A stretch of 64,000 bases of DNA from Clostridium aciditolerans (GTDB taxonomy: Bacteria > Bacillota > Clostridia > Clostridiales > Clostridiaceae), in assembly GCF_016316925.1 (NCBI RefSeq), contig NZ_JAEEGB010000006.1, forward strand, positions 186,001-250,000. Direction: 5' to 3'. The notes under the pieces were generated by a model. The model was not told where the DNA came from, searched no databases, and was given only the letters and a program-made list of their open reading frames with translations. A program made the position numbers and the translations under genes. Positions 63,443-64,000 of this stretch are shown here, piece by piece (positions within the stretch are counted from its first letter, which is position 1; the number at the start of each line of letters is the position of its first letter).

Positions 63443-64000
63443 ATGGAAAGTAAATTATTGAGTATTCCTCAAATGATTTTAATTGGTTCATCAGGCCGTA
63501 ATAGCGGCAAAACTACTCTAGCTGTTGAAATGATTAATAAATGGAAAAATAAATCTTCTATCATTGCACTAAAAATAACTTCACTTCAAGAAAAAAACGG
63601 AAAATGTCAAAGAGGTGGAGAAGGCTGCGGTGCTTGTTCTCATATAAGCGGAAACTTTGAACTCATAGAAGAAACCAATAAAAATGCCAACAAAGACACT
63701 TCTCTACTGTTAGCTGCAGGTGCGGAAAAAGTATTTTGGCTTAAATCCTTACGTAGTGATATTTATGATGCTATTAAATTTTTTATGTCAACGGTTCCTC
63801 CAGACACCTTAATAATTTGTGAATCCAATAGTCTTCGCAAAGTCGTTCTGCCTGGAAGCTTTATAATGTTAAATAACACAAAGAATGGCGTCATTAAAAA
63901 ATCCGCCAGTGAAGTAATTGAAAAGGCTGACCTAATTATAGAAGATGATTTTAGAAATGATATAGATAGCATAATTAAAAAAATTGAATCAGATCTATTT
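63443..64000 (+). CDS. MobB-like P-loop protein, C-terminus cut by window edge
   Basis: 186 codons are inside the window. MILIGSSGRNSGKTTLAVEM holds Walker A GRNSGKTT (about residue 18), and a Cys cluster GKCQRGGEGCGACSH (about 54-68) follows, resembling the MobB family of molybdopterin-guanine dinucleotide synthesis. The remaining portion (LLLAAGAEKVFWLK, TLIICESNSLRKVV) fits the same fold. Whether it serves molybdenum cofactor or another cofactor cannot be told from the fragment. Confidence 0.7.
   Translation, partial: MESKLLSIPQMILIGSSGRNSGKTTLAVEMINKWKNKSSIIALKITSLQEKNGKCQRGGEGCGACSHISGNFELIEETNKNANKDTSLLLAAGAEKVFWLKSLRSDIYDAIKFFMSTVPPDTLIICESNSLRKVVLPGSFIMLNNTKNGVIKKSASEVIEKADLIIEDDFRNDIDSIIKKIESDLF

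Overview
The window reads as chromosomal DNA of a low-GC Gram-positive anaerobe, most likely a Clostridium. The evidence is strong A+T bias, AGA/AGG arginine codons in most genes, AGGAGG-type ribosome sites, a T-box leader, LytTR two-component systems, hydroxylamine reductase (hybrid-cluster protein), and no respiratory chain genes. No rRNA, tRNA, CRISPR array, complete insertion sequence or phage module was seen. Both ends cut genes: a CGGC-domain protein on the left and a MobB-like P-loop protein on the right.

Layout: 0-3.6 kb is a biotin-linked operon (bioY, thiolase, acyl-CoA ligase) behind a BirA-type operator. 3.7-7.7 kb is a YhjX-type MFS transporter with a LytS/LytTR pair; a direct repeat upstream of the transporter closely resembles the E. 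coli YpdB operator. 8-9.8 kb has plsC, an XRE regulator and copies of an intergenic repeat, one of which supplies the 3' end of plsC. 9.8-22.6 kb holds what look like envelope-stress and antimicrobial-peptide systems: a YtrA-type GntR/ABC operon, a VanRS-like/YxeA/BceAB module with different codon use, and a NfeD-FloA flotillin operon that ends in a LytTR regulator and is preceded by a sensor kinase. 22.8-24.9 kb encodes three exported proteins (TPM domain, Ser-rich, lipoprotein). 25-26.8 kb is a ThDP keto-acid decarboxylase between two near-identical terminators.

27.7-39.1 kb is a complete maltodextrin regulon (LacI regulator, MsmK-type ATPase, binding protein, two permeases, GH31 glucosidase, MalQ, MalP) under tandem AACGTT operators. 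40.7-43.1 kb is an SsuABC-type importer. 44-48.4 kb combines a methylmalonate/malonate-semialdehyde dehydrogenase, a PucR regulator and a class III aminotransferase, suiting beta-alanine or a related omega-amino acid. 48.7-49.3 kb is an orphan T-box leader with two antiterminator/terminator modules and only a 43-codon ORF behind it, possibly a trpE remnant. 49.3-52.5 kb has an AgrCA-like pair without agrBD and a coiled-coil protein.

52.5-64 kb is mixed: a lipoprotein, a SAM methyltransferase, a TetM-like GTPase, YeiH with a divergent LysR gene, hcp, an EamA exporter, a second LysR gene, an MBL hydrolase and the truncated MobB-like gene. Start codons were moved inward wherever the Shine-Dalgarno sequence decides the start. 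Family names come from recognising motifs by eye; no database search was run.
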